27,941 nucleotides of DNA, taken from NCBI GenBank assembly GCA_052389895.1, contig JBQTHM010000057.1, positions 1 through 27,941 on the forward strand, read 5' to 3'. The stretch is from CAVVXX01 sp052389895. Its GTDB lineage: Bacteria > Pseudomonadota > Alphaproteobacteria > Micropepsales > Micropepsaceae. Positions within the stretch are counted from its first letter, which is position 1, and every line of letters begins with the position of its first letter. The notes under the pieces were generated by a model. The model did no database searches, was not told the origin of the DNA, and saw only the letters and a program-made list of their open reading frames with translations. Below are positions 7,827 to 15,218 of the stretch, piece by piece. The position numbers and the translations under genes were made by a program.

Positions 7827-8905
7827 TGCGAACCCCTCCCGCCGGGTTGCGCCTGTTGCAGCGAAGGCAGCGGCAGATAGGGAATAACGTTGTTCTTTTC
7901 TACGATCACCTTGTTCGTGCCGGTCATCACGTTCTGCATCGTTTCCAGATAAATGCGGCGGCGCGTCACTTCAGGTGCCTTTCGATACTCGTTGTACACG
8001 GAAATGAACCGCTGCGCCTCGCCCTGCGCCTCGGCCATGACGCGCTGCTTGTAGCCTTCGGCCTGCTGCACGATGCGCGCCGCCTCGCCGCGCGCCTCCG
8101 GCACGACTTTGTTGGCATACGCTTCGGCTTCGTTGCGCATGCGTTCTTGGTCTGTGCGTGCGGCCTGCACGTCGCGATAGGCGTCGATTACCTGCGAAGG
8201 CGGGTCGACTTTCTGCATTTTCACTTCCGTGATGATTACGCCGGCGCCGTATGAATCGAGAATCTGCTGCATCAGCTGGCGCACTTCATCCTGGATGGCT
8301 TGGCGATTGACCGTCTGGATAAGGGCGATCTGGTTGCGGCCCACCACTTCGCGCATTGCGCTTTCGGCCACAGCTTTGATCGCGGCGTTGATGTCTTCGA
8401 CATTGAAAAGATAGGCGGGTGCGTCCTTGATGATCCAGAATACGGTAAAGCCGATGTCCACGATGTTCTCGTCGCCGGTCAGCATCAGGCTTTCTTCCGG
8501 CACGTCCACTGCGGCGCCGGATTCCTCAAAATCGCTGCCGCGCCTGTAGCCGATGTCGACCTGGATCGGTTGCGTAACTTGCGGCGTATAGGCGGTCTCG
8601 ATCGGCCAGGGCAGGTGGTAATTGATGCCCGGCGTCGTCACCGCCACGAATTTTCCGAAGCGGGTCACCACGCCCTGCTCGGACGGGTTCACCGTGTAAA
8701 TGCCGGTGAGAAGCCACACCACGACGACAATGAGCAGCGCGACCAGCAGCCCGCTGCGTCCCATGCCCCCCGGCACGAACCGGCGCAGTTTGTCCTGGCT
8801 GCGCTTGAGCAGTTCTTCGAGGTCGGGCGGTTGCTGGCCGGGGCCTTGGCCCCAAGGGCCGCGCCCACTTTGCCGTCCTCCGCCATTCTGGCTTGTCCAA
8901 GGCAT
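7823..8905 (-). CDS. hflK: HflK, SPFH-domain modulator of FtsH protease
   Basis: Partner of HflC in the FtsH-regulating cage. The 360-aa protein has a Gly/Gln/Pro-rich cytosolic N-terminus (residues 1-30), a single transmembrane segment (about 50-68, SGLLVALLIVVVVWLLTGIY), the SPFH domain (SEQGVVTRFGKFV, GINYHLPWPIE) and a long coiled coil (ERMRNEAEAYANKVVPEAR, RIVQQAEGYKQRVMAEAQG). The start at 8905 gives the usual HflK opening MPWTSQNGGG. It is the first gene of the minus-strand module and diverges from apbC, leaving a 94-bp shared promoter region. Confidence 0.95.
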   Translation of the reverse strand: MPWTSQNGGGRQSGRGPWGQGPGQQPPDLEELLKRSQDKLRRFVPGGMGRSGLLVALLIVVVVWLLTGIYTVNPSEQGVVTRFGKFVAVTTPGINYHLPWPIETAYTPQVTQPIQVDIGYRRGSDFEESGAAVDVPEESLMLTGDENIVDIGFTVFWIIKDAPAYLFNVEDINAAIKAVAESAMREVVGRNQIALIQTVNRQAIQDEVRQLMQQILDSYGAGVIITEVKMQKVDPPSQVIDAYRDVQAARTDQERMRNEAEAYANKVVPEARGEAARIVQQAEGYKQRVMAEAQGEAQRFISVYNEYRKAPEVTRRRIYLETMQNVMTGTNKVIVEKNNVIPYLPLPSLQQAQPGGRGSQ

Positions 8906-8935
8906 GCGAAGATTTCCCTAGACGTGTGCGTTTAC

Positions 8936-8964
8936 TTGGTTGTGCGGAACCGCGCGGTTATATG
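8936..8964 (+). promoter_or_regulatory. Candidate sigma-70 promoter for apbC
   Basis: TTGGTT (8936-8941) and TATATG (8959-8964) are spaced 17 bp apart between the divergent hflK and apbC genes. Transcription from here would begin near 8971, upstream of the TTG start proposed for apbC at 9000 and downstream of the longer start at 8940. This favours the shorter protein. The -35 match is imperfect. Confidence 0.4.
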
Positions 8965-8999
8965 TGCTTATCCACCCCCGCGCAACGAAAGGCGCAGCT

Positions 9000-10079
9000 T
9001 TGCCCGGCCCCTCGCAGGATGACGTGCGGAATGTGCTTGCGGGCGTGCGCGATCCCGTCAGCGGCAAGAGCGTGATTGATTCGGGCCTCATCGAAGGCCT
9101 CGCGGTGCGCGAGGGCCATGTCTTCTTTGCGCTCGAAGTGCCGCCCGAACGCGGGCGCAGCGCCGAGCCGCTTCGCCGCGCCTGCGAAGAGGCGGTGGCG
9201 AAAATGCCCGGGGTGCTTTCGGTAAGCGCCGTGCTTACCTCGCACCGCGAGGCAGCTGCGCGCGGCGCGCCGCCGCCGCGCGCTGGCCTTGCCGGCGTCG
9301 ATGCCATCATCGCTGTAGCAAGCGGCAAGGGCGGTGTGGGCAAATCCACCGTTGCCGTGAATCTGGCGCTCGGCCTGGCCGCGCTGGGCATGAAAACTGG
9401 CCTGCTTGACGCCGACATTTATGGTCCCTCCGTACCGCGGCTTCTGGCCATCAGGGACAGGCCCGAATCCACCGGCGGAAAGCTGAAGCCTGTGGAAAAG
9501 TTCGGGCTCAAATGCATGTCGATCGGATTCCTTGTCGAGGAAGACGCGCCGATGATCTGGCGCGGACCGATGGTGATGAGCGCGATTACGCAGATGCTCA
9601 ACGACGTCGAATGGGCGCCGCTCGATGTGATTGTGGTGGACATGCCGCCGGGCACGGGCGACGCCCAGCTCACGCTCGCCCAGCGCGTGCCGCTGGCGGG
9701 CGCCATAATCGTTTCCACCCCGCAGGATCTGGCGCTGATTGATGCGCGCAAAGGGCTTGCCATGTTCCGCAAGACAGAGGTCCCCGTGCTCGGCATCGTG
9801 GAAAACATGAGCACCTTCGTCTGTCCGCATTGCGGAAAGGAAAGCCACATCTTCGGTCATGGCGGCGCGCGCGAAACGGCACGCAACCTCGGCTGCGACT
9901 TTCTCGGCGAAATTCCGCTGGTGCCCGCCATCCGCGAAACGTCGGACGCGGGAACGCCAATCGTGGCCGCTCAACCGCAGGGCGCGGAAGCGAAGGCGTT
10001 CCTCATGCTCGCCGCGCGGGTGGCCAAGGCGCTCTCGGCGCACCGCGGGCGCCCCGCGCCGAAGATCGTCATGGAGTGA
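9000..10079 (+). CDS. apbC: Mrp/ApbC-type iron-sulfur cluster carrier ATPase
   Basis: Cytosolic P-loop ATPase that carries and transfers Fe-S clusters to apoproteins. The 359-aa protein has an N-terminal MIP18/DUF59 domain (DDVRNVLAGVRDP to about residue 80), a short Ala/Pro linker, then the Mrp domain. The deviant Walker A is GKGGVGKST (109-117), followed by DADIYGPSVPRLL, VVDMPPGTGD and the cluster-binding CPHC (C275, C278). A TTG start at 9000 is chosen: AAAGG lies upstream at a suitable distance, MPGPSQDDV fits the family start, and a likely promoter lies just before it. A longer TTG start at 8940 is possible but would place the start codon inside that promoter. Its stop is 3 bp from the next start. 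Confidence 0.95.
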   Translation: MPGPSQDDVRNVLAGVRDPVSGKSVIDSGLIEGLAVREGHVFFALEVPPERGRSAEPLRRACEEAVAKMPGVLSVSAVLTSHREAAARGAPPPRAGLAGVDAIIAVASGKGGVGKSTVAVNLALGLAALGMKTGLLDADIYGPSVPRLLAIRDRPESTGGKLKPVEKFGLKCMSIGFLVEEDAPMIWRGPMVMSAITQMLNDVEWAPLDVIVVDMPPGTGDAQLTLAQRVPLAGAIIVSTPQDLALIDARKGLAMFRKTEVPVLGIVENMSTFVCPHCGKESHIFGHGGARETARNLGCDFLGEIPLVPAIRETSDAGTPIVAAQPQGAEAKAFLMLAARVAKALSAHRGRPAPKIVME

Positions 10080-10082
10080 CAG

Positions 10083-10736
10083 GTGGCAGCTTTGAAACCG
10101 CAGGTCCGTTCGGCATTTCCCACCCCGCTCTGCACGCACTATTTCGCCATCGCGCATGAAGCCAACGCGCAATGGAGGCCGCTTGTGCTCGGGCGCATGC
10201 AGGCAGGCCGCCCGCGGCCCGAAGCGGGGATGGGCTGGCGCTCGCATGCGGATTTCGACGCCTGGGGCGGCATGCATGTGGCTACGCTATTCCGCGTCCT
10301 GCGCGAGCTGGCGAATACCCTTACCTCCACCCGCGCGGGCGGGCGCGTGGAGCTGAACTGGCGCATCGCAGCCTGCGCCGCCGTGCGCCAAACGGGTGAG
10401 CATTGCGATGTCCGCGTGCGGCCAGGCGGCTTCTGGTCGGCGCTCTATTATGTGGATGATGGTTACGCCAAATCGGATGACCCGGCCTTTGGCGGGGAAG
10501 TGCTGCTGGGCGATCCGCGCGGGCCCGTCCCCGCCATAGTCGCGCCCGAACTGGCGCTGCGCATCCCAGGCGGCCTGACAGCCGGACAGAATGAAATCAT
10601 CCGTCCGCAGACCGGAATGATCGTGCTTTTCCCGTCCTGGATGCCGGTCGGCGAGAAGCGTTTCGATGGGCCCAATCACCGCATCGCCATCGAAGCGGAC
10701 CTGCTTCCGCCCGCGCCCGAATTCCGGAACGCATGA
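10083..10736 (+). CDS. Putative 2OG-Fe(II) oxygenase family protein, possibly catalytically dead
   Basis: A 217-aa protein starting at GTG 10083 (GGAG 7 bases upstream, inside the apbC end), so probably coupled to apbC. The architecture resembles the small TIGR02466-type 2-oxoglutarate/iron oxygenases: GWRSHADFDAW near residue 50, a central WSALYYVDDG strand, GGEVLLGDPRG, and a late GMIVLFPSWMP strand ending in HRIAIEADL. In that family I expect HxHP just before the WSGVYYV strand and a His after FPSW. Here those positions read RVRPGGFWSA and SWMPVGEKRF, with Arg, Arg and Val. An upstream EHCD could offer ligands, but it is not in the expected place. The fold assignment is likely; iron-dependent chemistry is doubtful. 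The substrate is unknown. Confidence 0.6.
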   Translation: MAALKPQVRSAFPTPLCTHYFAIAHEANAQWRPLVLGRMQAGRPRPEAGMGWRSHADFDAWGGMHVATLFRVLRELANTLTSTRAGGRVELNWRIAACAAVRQTGEHCDVRVRPGGFWSALYYVDDGYAKSDDPAFGGEVLLGDPRGPVPAIVAPELALRIPGGLTAGQNEIIRPQTGMIVLFPSWMPVGEKRFDGPNHRIAIEADLLPPAPEFRNA

Positions 10737-10776
10737 CAAAGTGGCGTGTTGTCATTCGCGCAATGCACGACAGGTG

Positions 10777-11118
10777 ATGCGCATGGAGAGGGTCCCCAAA
10801 CCGAACATTCCAAACGCTGGCCAGCAGAAAACAGTGCACGAGGTGACGTACAAACCCGGCCAAACCGGGATGCAAGACGAAGAGCCGGACGAGATATCCG
10901 GCATGGAAGCCGCGGCCAAACCTGTCAGACGCGGCCGGACAAGGAAGGCGCGCGGCCGGCGCGCCAAACGGACGATGGCGGCGGGCGCCAAGCGCGGGCG
11001 GGGCAAGGCCAAAAGCCGCACACGCAAGGCTGGCGCACGCGCTTCACGCGGCAAGGCCGGCGCCCGGGGGCGCGCGCGCAAACGCCGTTCACGTTCGCGC
11101 AGGCGCGCAGGCGCATAA
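10777..11118 (+). CDS. Small, extremely basic histone-H1-tail-like protein
   Basis: A 113-aa protein with two parts. Residues 1-45 are mixed and partly acidic (MQDEEPDEISGMEA at 32-45). Residues 48-113 are almost entirely Arg, Lys, Ala and Gly, with repeated RGRxRKARG / AKRGRGKAKSRTRKAG-like units, ending RSRSRRRAGA. Such tails bind DNA or RNA without a fixed fold, as in histone H1-like bacterial proteins, so a nucleoid or ribosome-associated role is an inference. The ATG at 10777 or 10783 can start it; AGG at 10772-10774 suits 10783 better. It follows the oxygenase-like gene by 40 bp and is closed by a strong terminator, so it is likely the last gene of the apbC operon. The basic tail could also be a compositional artefact, but codons stay in frame without stops and the terminator fits. 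Confidence 0.6.
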   Translation: MRMERVPKPNIPNAGQQKTVHEVTYKPGQTGMQDEEPDEISGMEAAAKPVRRGRTRKARGRRAKRTMAAGAKRGRGKAKSRTRKAGARASRGKAGARGRARKRRSRSRRRAGA

Positions 11119-11145
11119 GCGGTTTACGGCCGAAGCCGGATAGCG

Positions 11146-11179
11146 GCGCGCCGGACCACACGTCCGGCGCGCTTCTTTT
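11146..11179 (+). terminator. Strong rho-independent terminator after the histone-like gene
   Basis: A perfect 11-bp stem (GCGCGCCGGAC 11146-11156, GTCCGGCGCGC 11162-11172) with a 5-base loop (CACAC) is followed directly by TTCTTTT. It lies 27 bases after the stop of the basic protein and closes the apbC operon. Confidence 0.9.
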
Positions 11180-11247
11180 GGAATGTTTTGACGGGGAAGC
11201 CGCCCAAGCCCTAGCGTGTTGCGGGGCAAAAAGAGCGGGAGCGGACC

Positions 11248-13037
11248 ATGCGCAGGCGCGAACTGCTCGAGGCGGCATTGGCGCTCGGCGCAATGGGCGC
11301 CGTTCCGGCCGTCGCGCGCGCGAGTGCGCCGCAAAAAACGATGCGGCGCGTGCGGCCCGGCGATCCGGCATGGCCGAAGCCGGAACATTGGCAGGCGCTG
11401 AACCGCCTTGTTGGCAGCAACCTGATCAAGGTCGATCCGCTGCTCGAGCCGTGCACTACCAACCTCTTCGGCGGCAATTGCTTCGAGACGATCGCGAACG
11501 TCCGAAACCCGTTCTTTCTGGGCGATCAGCCCGCGGGGACGCAGATCAGCGGCTGGCTGGACGCATGGTCCCCCCCAAGCCCAGCGCCTATGCCGTACGC
11601 GCGCGCAATGCGGCCGATGTCGCCGCAGCCGTGAACTTCGCGCGCAACAACCGGTTGCGCGTGGTCGTCAAAGGGGGCGGGCATTCCTATCAGGGCACGT
11701 CCAACGCGCCTGATTCGCTCCTCATTTGGACACGCCAAATGAACAGGGTGACGCTGCACGACGCCTTCGTGCCGGCCGGATGTAAGGATGCGCCGTCGCC
11801 CGCCGCCACCATCGGGGCAGGCGCCATGTGGATCGACGCCTATAACGCGGTGACGACGAAGGCCGGACGCTATGTTCAGGGTGGCGGATGCACCAGCGTG
11901 GGCGTCCCGGGTCTGGTGCAAAGCGGCGGCTTCGGATCGAGTTCGAAATGTTTCGGCACGGCGGCGGCCAACCTGCTCGAAGCCGAGATCGTCACCGCCG
12001 ACGGCGCCGTGCGCATTGTGAACGCCTGCCGCGCGCCGGACCTGTTCTGGGCGCTGAAAGGTGGCGGCGGCGGAAGCTGGGGCGTGGTCACGCAGGTGAC
12101 GCTGCGCACGCATGACTTGCCTTCAAATTTCGGCGGCGCCCACGGGACCATAGAGGCGAACTCGGATACGGCGTTCAAAAGCCTGATCGCCCGCTTTGTC
12201 GAATTCTATGCCAAGGCCCTGCTCAACCCGCACTGGGGCGAAAGCGTCAAGATCAGGCCGGGAAACGAGCTCGAGATCACCATGGTCTGCCAAGGGCTCG
12301 GCAACGACGAGGCGGAGCGCGTCTGGCGGCCGTTCTTCGACTGGGTGCGCAACCAAAAGGAACTAGAAGTGAACGAGCCCTGGGCCGGCGCGCGGCAGTC
12401 GCGGGACTGGTGGGACGTGGAGGCCCGCAAGCGCCGGGGAAGCGACGCCATGGTAAGCGATCCGCGCCGCGGCGCACCGGCGCATCACGCCTGGTGGTCG
12501 GGCGACCAGATGCAGGTGAGCGCCTTCCTGCACGGCTACGAGTCCCTCTGGCTGCCCGCTGCGCTGTTGCAGCCTTCGCAGCAACCGCGTCTGGCCGACG
12601 CGCTGTTCGCGGCAAGCCGCCACTGGGAGGTGCAGCTCCACTTCAACAAGGGGCTGGCGGGGGCGCCGAAGTGGGCGATCGCGGCATCAGGGGACACGGC
12701 GACCAACCCCGCGGTGTTGGACTCGTTCGCACTCGCGCTCATTGCGACCGGCGGGCCGCCTTTCATGTTTCTGCCCTTTTATGGGGACTGGGCACGCGAG
12801 CGGGCGCGTGCGATCGACGCCGCCGCCGACGAGCTGAAAAAGATCGTGCCGGATCCTGGCTCCTACGTTTCCGAGAGCAATTACTTCAACAAGAACTGGC
12901 AACGCGCCTTCTGGGGTCCGAACTATCCGCGCCTGCGTGCGATCAAGGACAAATACGATCCCGACGGGCTCTTCTTCGTCCACCACGGCGTGGGCAGCGA
13001 AGACTGGAGCGCGGACGGCTTCACGCGTGTCGCGTAG
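11248..13037 (+). pseudogene. Tat-exported FAD-linked (berberine-bridge type) oxidoreductase, frameshifted
   Basis: The N-terminal part reads from ATG 11248 (RBS GGGAGCGG upstream) with a twin-arginine signal (RRRELLEAALALGAMGAVPA, Ala cleavage site) and continues to ISGWLDAW. The rest of the family sequence (PPKPSAYAVRARNAADVAAA onward) continues in another frame to 13037. The switch falls in a run of seven C at 11570-11576; five or eight C would join the two parts. The first frame otherwise stops at 11634, and the second could start on its own at ATG 11565. The FAD domain has GGGHSYQG (His for covalent FAD) and GGGCTSVGVPGLVQSGGFG (Cys for a second covalent bond). The C-terminus has the BBE motif (AFWGPNYPRLRAIKDKYDP). 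The substrate is unknown, and the protein would be periplasmic. Since all other parts are intact, a sequencing error in the C-run or a recent or variable frameshift are both possible. Confidence 0.85.
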
Positions 13038-13039
13038 GC

Positions 13040-13528
13040 CTATTTGCGCTCCAATGTGAGAAAGGCGTAACCCAGCCCTTCCGCTGTCTCATGCGGGCCG
13101 TCATAGGCTACTTCGTGGAAGATGCGCCGGTCGATGAGCGGCATGCGGGCGTCGCCCTCGAATTCGCCCTCTATAGCGGTAAGATAAACGCGATGCGCCA
13201 GCGGCAATGCTGCGGCGAAGATCGCCTCGCCGCCGATGACCATGATTTCGTCCGGATTGCCGGCGCGCGCTTTGGCCAGCGCCTCGTCAAAGGAATGAAC
13301 GATGGTTACGCCTTCTGCGCGGCAATCCCGGTCGCGCGTCACGACGATATTGGTGCGCCCGCGCAGCGGGTTATGGCCGAGACTGTCCCACGTCTTGCGG
13401 CCCATGATGACGGGCTTGCCCATGGTGACGGCCTTGAAGTGCTTGAGGTCCGCTGGAATGTGCCATGGCAGTTTGCCTTTGTTGCCAATGACGCCGTTGC
13501 GCGACACCGCGACGATGAGGGAGATCAT
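13040..13528 (-). CDS. folA: Dihydrofolate reductase
   Basis: Reduces dihydrofolate to tetrahydrofolate with NADPH, regenerating the cofactor consumed by ThyA. The 162-aa protein has the family length. Visible motifs: IVAVSRNGVIG, LPWHIPADL with the substrate-binding acid D27, MGRKTW, and the second nucleotide motif VIGGEAIFAAALP. The ATG at 13528 is chosen because MISLIVAVS is the standard opening; the longer frame to 13621 overlaps the gene upstream. It is last of the minus-strand thyA-unknown-folA series and converges on the flavoprotein gene with only 2 bp between stop codons. Confidence 0.96.
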   Translation of the reverse strand: MISLIVAVSRNGVIGNKGKLPWHIPADLKHFKAVTMGKPVIMGRKTWDSLGHNPLRGRTNIVVTRDRDCRAEGVTIVHSFDEALAKARAGNPDEIMVIGGEAIFAAALPLAHRVYLTAIEGEFEGDARMPLIDRRIFHEVAYDGPHETAEGLGYAFLTLERK

Positions 13529-13538
13529 GCAACGGCTC

Positions 13539-13763
13539 TCATCGAAACCATTCGTTTTGATGATCGCGGCACCAGCTGGCAATCGTCCCATCGTCAATGA
13601 CGGAACCGTCCGGACGCACAATCTCGACGCTTTTAAATTCCTGACGCTGGTTTCGCGTGTGGCACGCGTCGATGAATGCGGACCGCTCGGAAGCAGCTTC
13701 TGATGTGACGGGTCTCCCCAACCAATCGTAGGCTCTAACCATCCATTTTTTCGTTTCGTTCAT
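13539..13763 (-). CDS. Small conserved-looking unknown protein between thyA and folA
   Basis: A 74-aa protein starting at ATG 13763, with AGAGGA 10 bases upstream (a GTG at 13784 is possible but has no RBS). The sequence (MNETKKWMVRAYDWLGRPV, then SERSAFIDACHTRNQ, ending ASWCRDHQNEWFR) is rich in Trp, Arg and Asp, without membrane segments or a motif I recognise. The composition looks like a folded soluble protein rather than a random frame. It lies 32 bp after thyA and 10 bp before folA on the same strand, so it is very likely in the same mRNA. A role in folate or thymidylate metabolism is only suggested by position. Confidence 0.7.
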   Translation of the reverse strand: MNETKKWMVRAYDWLGRPVTSEAASERSAFIDACHTRNQRQEFKSVEIVRPDGSVIDDGTIASWCRDHQNEWFR

Positions 13764-13795
13764 ATGTCGCGTTTCCTCTGGCACTGAAGGAGATT

Positions 13796-14590
13796 TTACA
13801 CTGCCACTTTCGCCTTGATGTGCGGATGGGCCTGGTAATTATCCAATGTGAAGTCTTCGAACCGGAAGCCGAAGATGTCTTTCACGTTGGGATTCAATTT
13901 CATTGTGGGCAACGGATAGGGCTGGCGCGAAAGCTGCTCGCGCGCCTGTTCGAGATGATTCAGATAAAGGTGCGCGTCGCCGAAGGTGTGGATGAACTCG
14001 CCGGCTTTCAGCCCCGAAACCTGCGCCATCATTTGGGTGAGCAACGCATAGGACGCAATGTTGAACGGCACGCCGAGGAAAATGTCGGCCGAGCGCTGAT
14101 AAAGCTGGCACGAGAGCTTTCCCTTCGCCACATAGAACTGGAACAGGCAGTGGCAGGGCGGCAGCGCCATCTTTTCGATCTCGGCCGGGTTCCAGGCGCT
14201 CACAATCAGCCGGCGCGAATCCGGATTGCGTTTGATCTCGTTCACCACCCAGCCGATCTGATCGATGGCCTGACCGTCGGGCGCGGGCCATGAGCGCCAT
14301 TGCTGGCCGTAGACCGGGCCAAGCTCGCCCTGCGCGTCCGCCCATTCGTCCCAGATTTTCACGCCGCGCTCCTGAAGCCAACGTACATTGGTGTCGCCGC
14401 GCAGGAACCAGAGCAGCTCGTAGATGATGGATTTGACGTGCAGCTTCTTTGTGGTGACGAGCGGAAAGCCTTCTTCCAGATCGAATCGCATCTGGTGGCC
14501 GAACACCGAAAGCGTGCCGGTGCCGGTACGGTCGCGCTTCTCAACGCCCGCCTCCAGCACACGTTCCATCAGCTCAAGATATTGGCGCAT
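13796..14590 (-). CDS. thyA: Thymidylate synthase (ThyA type)
   Basis: Methylates dUMP to dTMP using methylene-tetrahydrofolate, producing dihydrofolate for FolA. At 264 aa it has exactly the length of the E. coli enzyme. The nucleophile is C146 in ALPPCHCLFQFYV, followed by the dUMP-binding LYQRSADIFLGVPFNIASYA and the IHTFGDAHLYLNH motif. The start MRQYLELMERVLEAG is the standard one. It is followed by the small unknown and folA, and preceded 29 bp upstream by brnA on the same strand, so the toxin-antitoxin promoter may also read into it. Confidence 0.97.
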   Translation of the reverse strand: MRQYLELMERVLEAGVEKRDRTGTGTLSVFGHQMRFDLEEGFPLVTTKKLHVKSIIYELLWFLRGDTNVRWLQERGVKIWDEWADAQGELGPVYGQQWRSWPAPDGQAIDQIGWVVNEIKRNPDSRRLIVSAWNPAEIEKMALPPCHCLFQFYVAKGKLSCQLYQRSADIFLGVPFNIASYALLTQMMAQVSGLKAGEFIHTFGDAHLYLNHLEQAREQLSRQPYPLPTMKLNPNVKDIFGFRFEDFTLDNYQAHPHIKAKVAV

Positions 14591-14619
14591 GCAATGCCGA
14601 AACCGATTCTGCCCGCACT

Positions 14620-14892
14620 CTAGCCGACTCTCGCCTTTTTCAGGGCCTCGTTGATTCGCTTTTGCCAGCCCCGTCCTGTGGAGCGAAAGCGAGCGAGAAC
14701 ATCGCGATCCAGCCGCAAGGTAACTTGCTGCTTTGTCGGTGTCTTCTGCGGGCCGCGTTCGCCAGGTCTGCGCTTGGAAAGATGGGCGAGTTCAGGAATT
14801 TCCCAAACGCGCTTCGCCTTGGCGAAGTCGGACTTGGTCCACTCCGGGTTTTCCTTATCGGGCTTATCCGGGTGAACTTTGCGTTTTTTCAT
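14620..14892 (-). CDS. brnA: BrnA-family antitoxin
   Basis: A 90-aa basic protein resembling BrnA antitoxins: a lysine-rich start, the WTKSDFAKAKR region in the N-terminal half that contacts the toxin, and a C-terminal ribbon-helix-helix-like DNA-binding part (QQVTLRLDRDVLARFRSTG, then GWQKRINEALKKA). In this type II system the antitoxin follows the toxin, as here; the two frames overlap by 29 bp. BrnA blocks the BrnT ribonuclease and, with it, represses the shared promoter. Confidence 0.88.
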   Translation of the reverse strand: MKKRKVHPDKPDKENPEWTKSDFAKAKRVWEIPELAHLSKRRPGERGPQKTPTKQQVTLRLDRDVLARFRSTGRGWQKRINEALKKARVG

Positions 14893-15145
14893 ATTTCAAT
14901 CGCTCCTTTCGATTGGCGAGCCTGAGTGAAATGACCCGCACGGCCTCTTCACGCATTGTGAAAACCATGACCGCCACAACCTCATTCATGCGCCCGATCG
15001 CCCGATAGCGTAGTTCGCCGTAATGCTTGCGGGCATCCTCCACGATGAGGGCACTGTCGAAATCAAATTCTTCCACCAGATCGAAAGGAAGGCCGCGCTC
15101 CCGTGCGTTCTTCTCGCTCTTGGCGGGATCGAATTCGATTTTCAT
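14864..15145 (-). CDS. brnT: BrnT-family ribonuclease toxin
   Basis: A 93-aa protein with the standard BrnT opening (MKIEFDPAKSEKNARERGL), a central YRAIGRMNEVVAVMVFT stretch and the late VRVISLRLANRKERLKYE motif containing conserved Arg, Ser and Arg/Lys residues. BrnT folds like a RelE-type RNase and stops growth by RNA cleavage when free of BrnA. The start at 15145 is fixed by homology. No Shine-Dalgarno precedes it, because the -10 box of its promoter ends only 3 bases upstream, which implies a leaderless or nearly leaderless mRNA. Confidence 0.9.
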   Translation of the reverse strand: MKIEFDPAKSEKNARERGLPFDLVEEFDFDSALIVEDARKHYGELRYRAIGRMNEVVAVMVFTMREEAVRVISLRLANRKERLKYEKTQSSPG

Positions 15146-15148
15146 TTA

Positions 15149-15177
15149 ATTGTAGTTACAAAAAGATGTAAGGTCAA
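15149..15177 (-). promoter_or_regulatory. brnTA promoter with an inverted-repeat operator in its spacer
   Basis: On the minus strand TTGACC (15177..15172) and TACAAT (15154..15149) are separated by exactly 17 bp, a near-consensus sigma-70 promoter. The spacer contains TTACA and TGTAA as inverted half-sites 6 bp apart (TTACATCTTTTTGTAA, 15171..15156). This is a plausible site for the BrnT-BrnA complex to repress its own promoter. The distance to the brnT ATG is 3 bases. Confidence 0.7.
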
Positions 15178-15180
15178 GCG

Positions 15181-15210
15181 CTTCAAGTCTTAACCCGTCG
15201 CGCCTATATT
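15181..15210 (+). promoter_or_regulatory. Candidate promoter of the split tmRNA gene
   Basis: CTTCAA (15181-15186) and TATATT (15205-15210) are spaced 18 bp apart, upstream of the acceptor-piece sequence. It is back to back with the brnTA promoter. The -35 box is weak. Confidence 0.45.
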
Positions 15211-15218
15211 ATCCGCGC

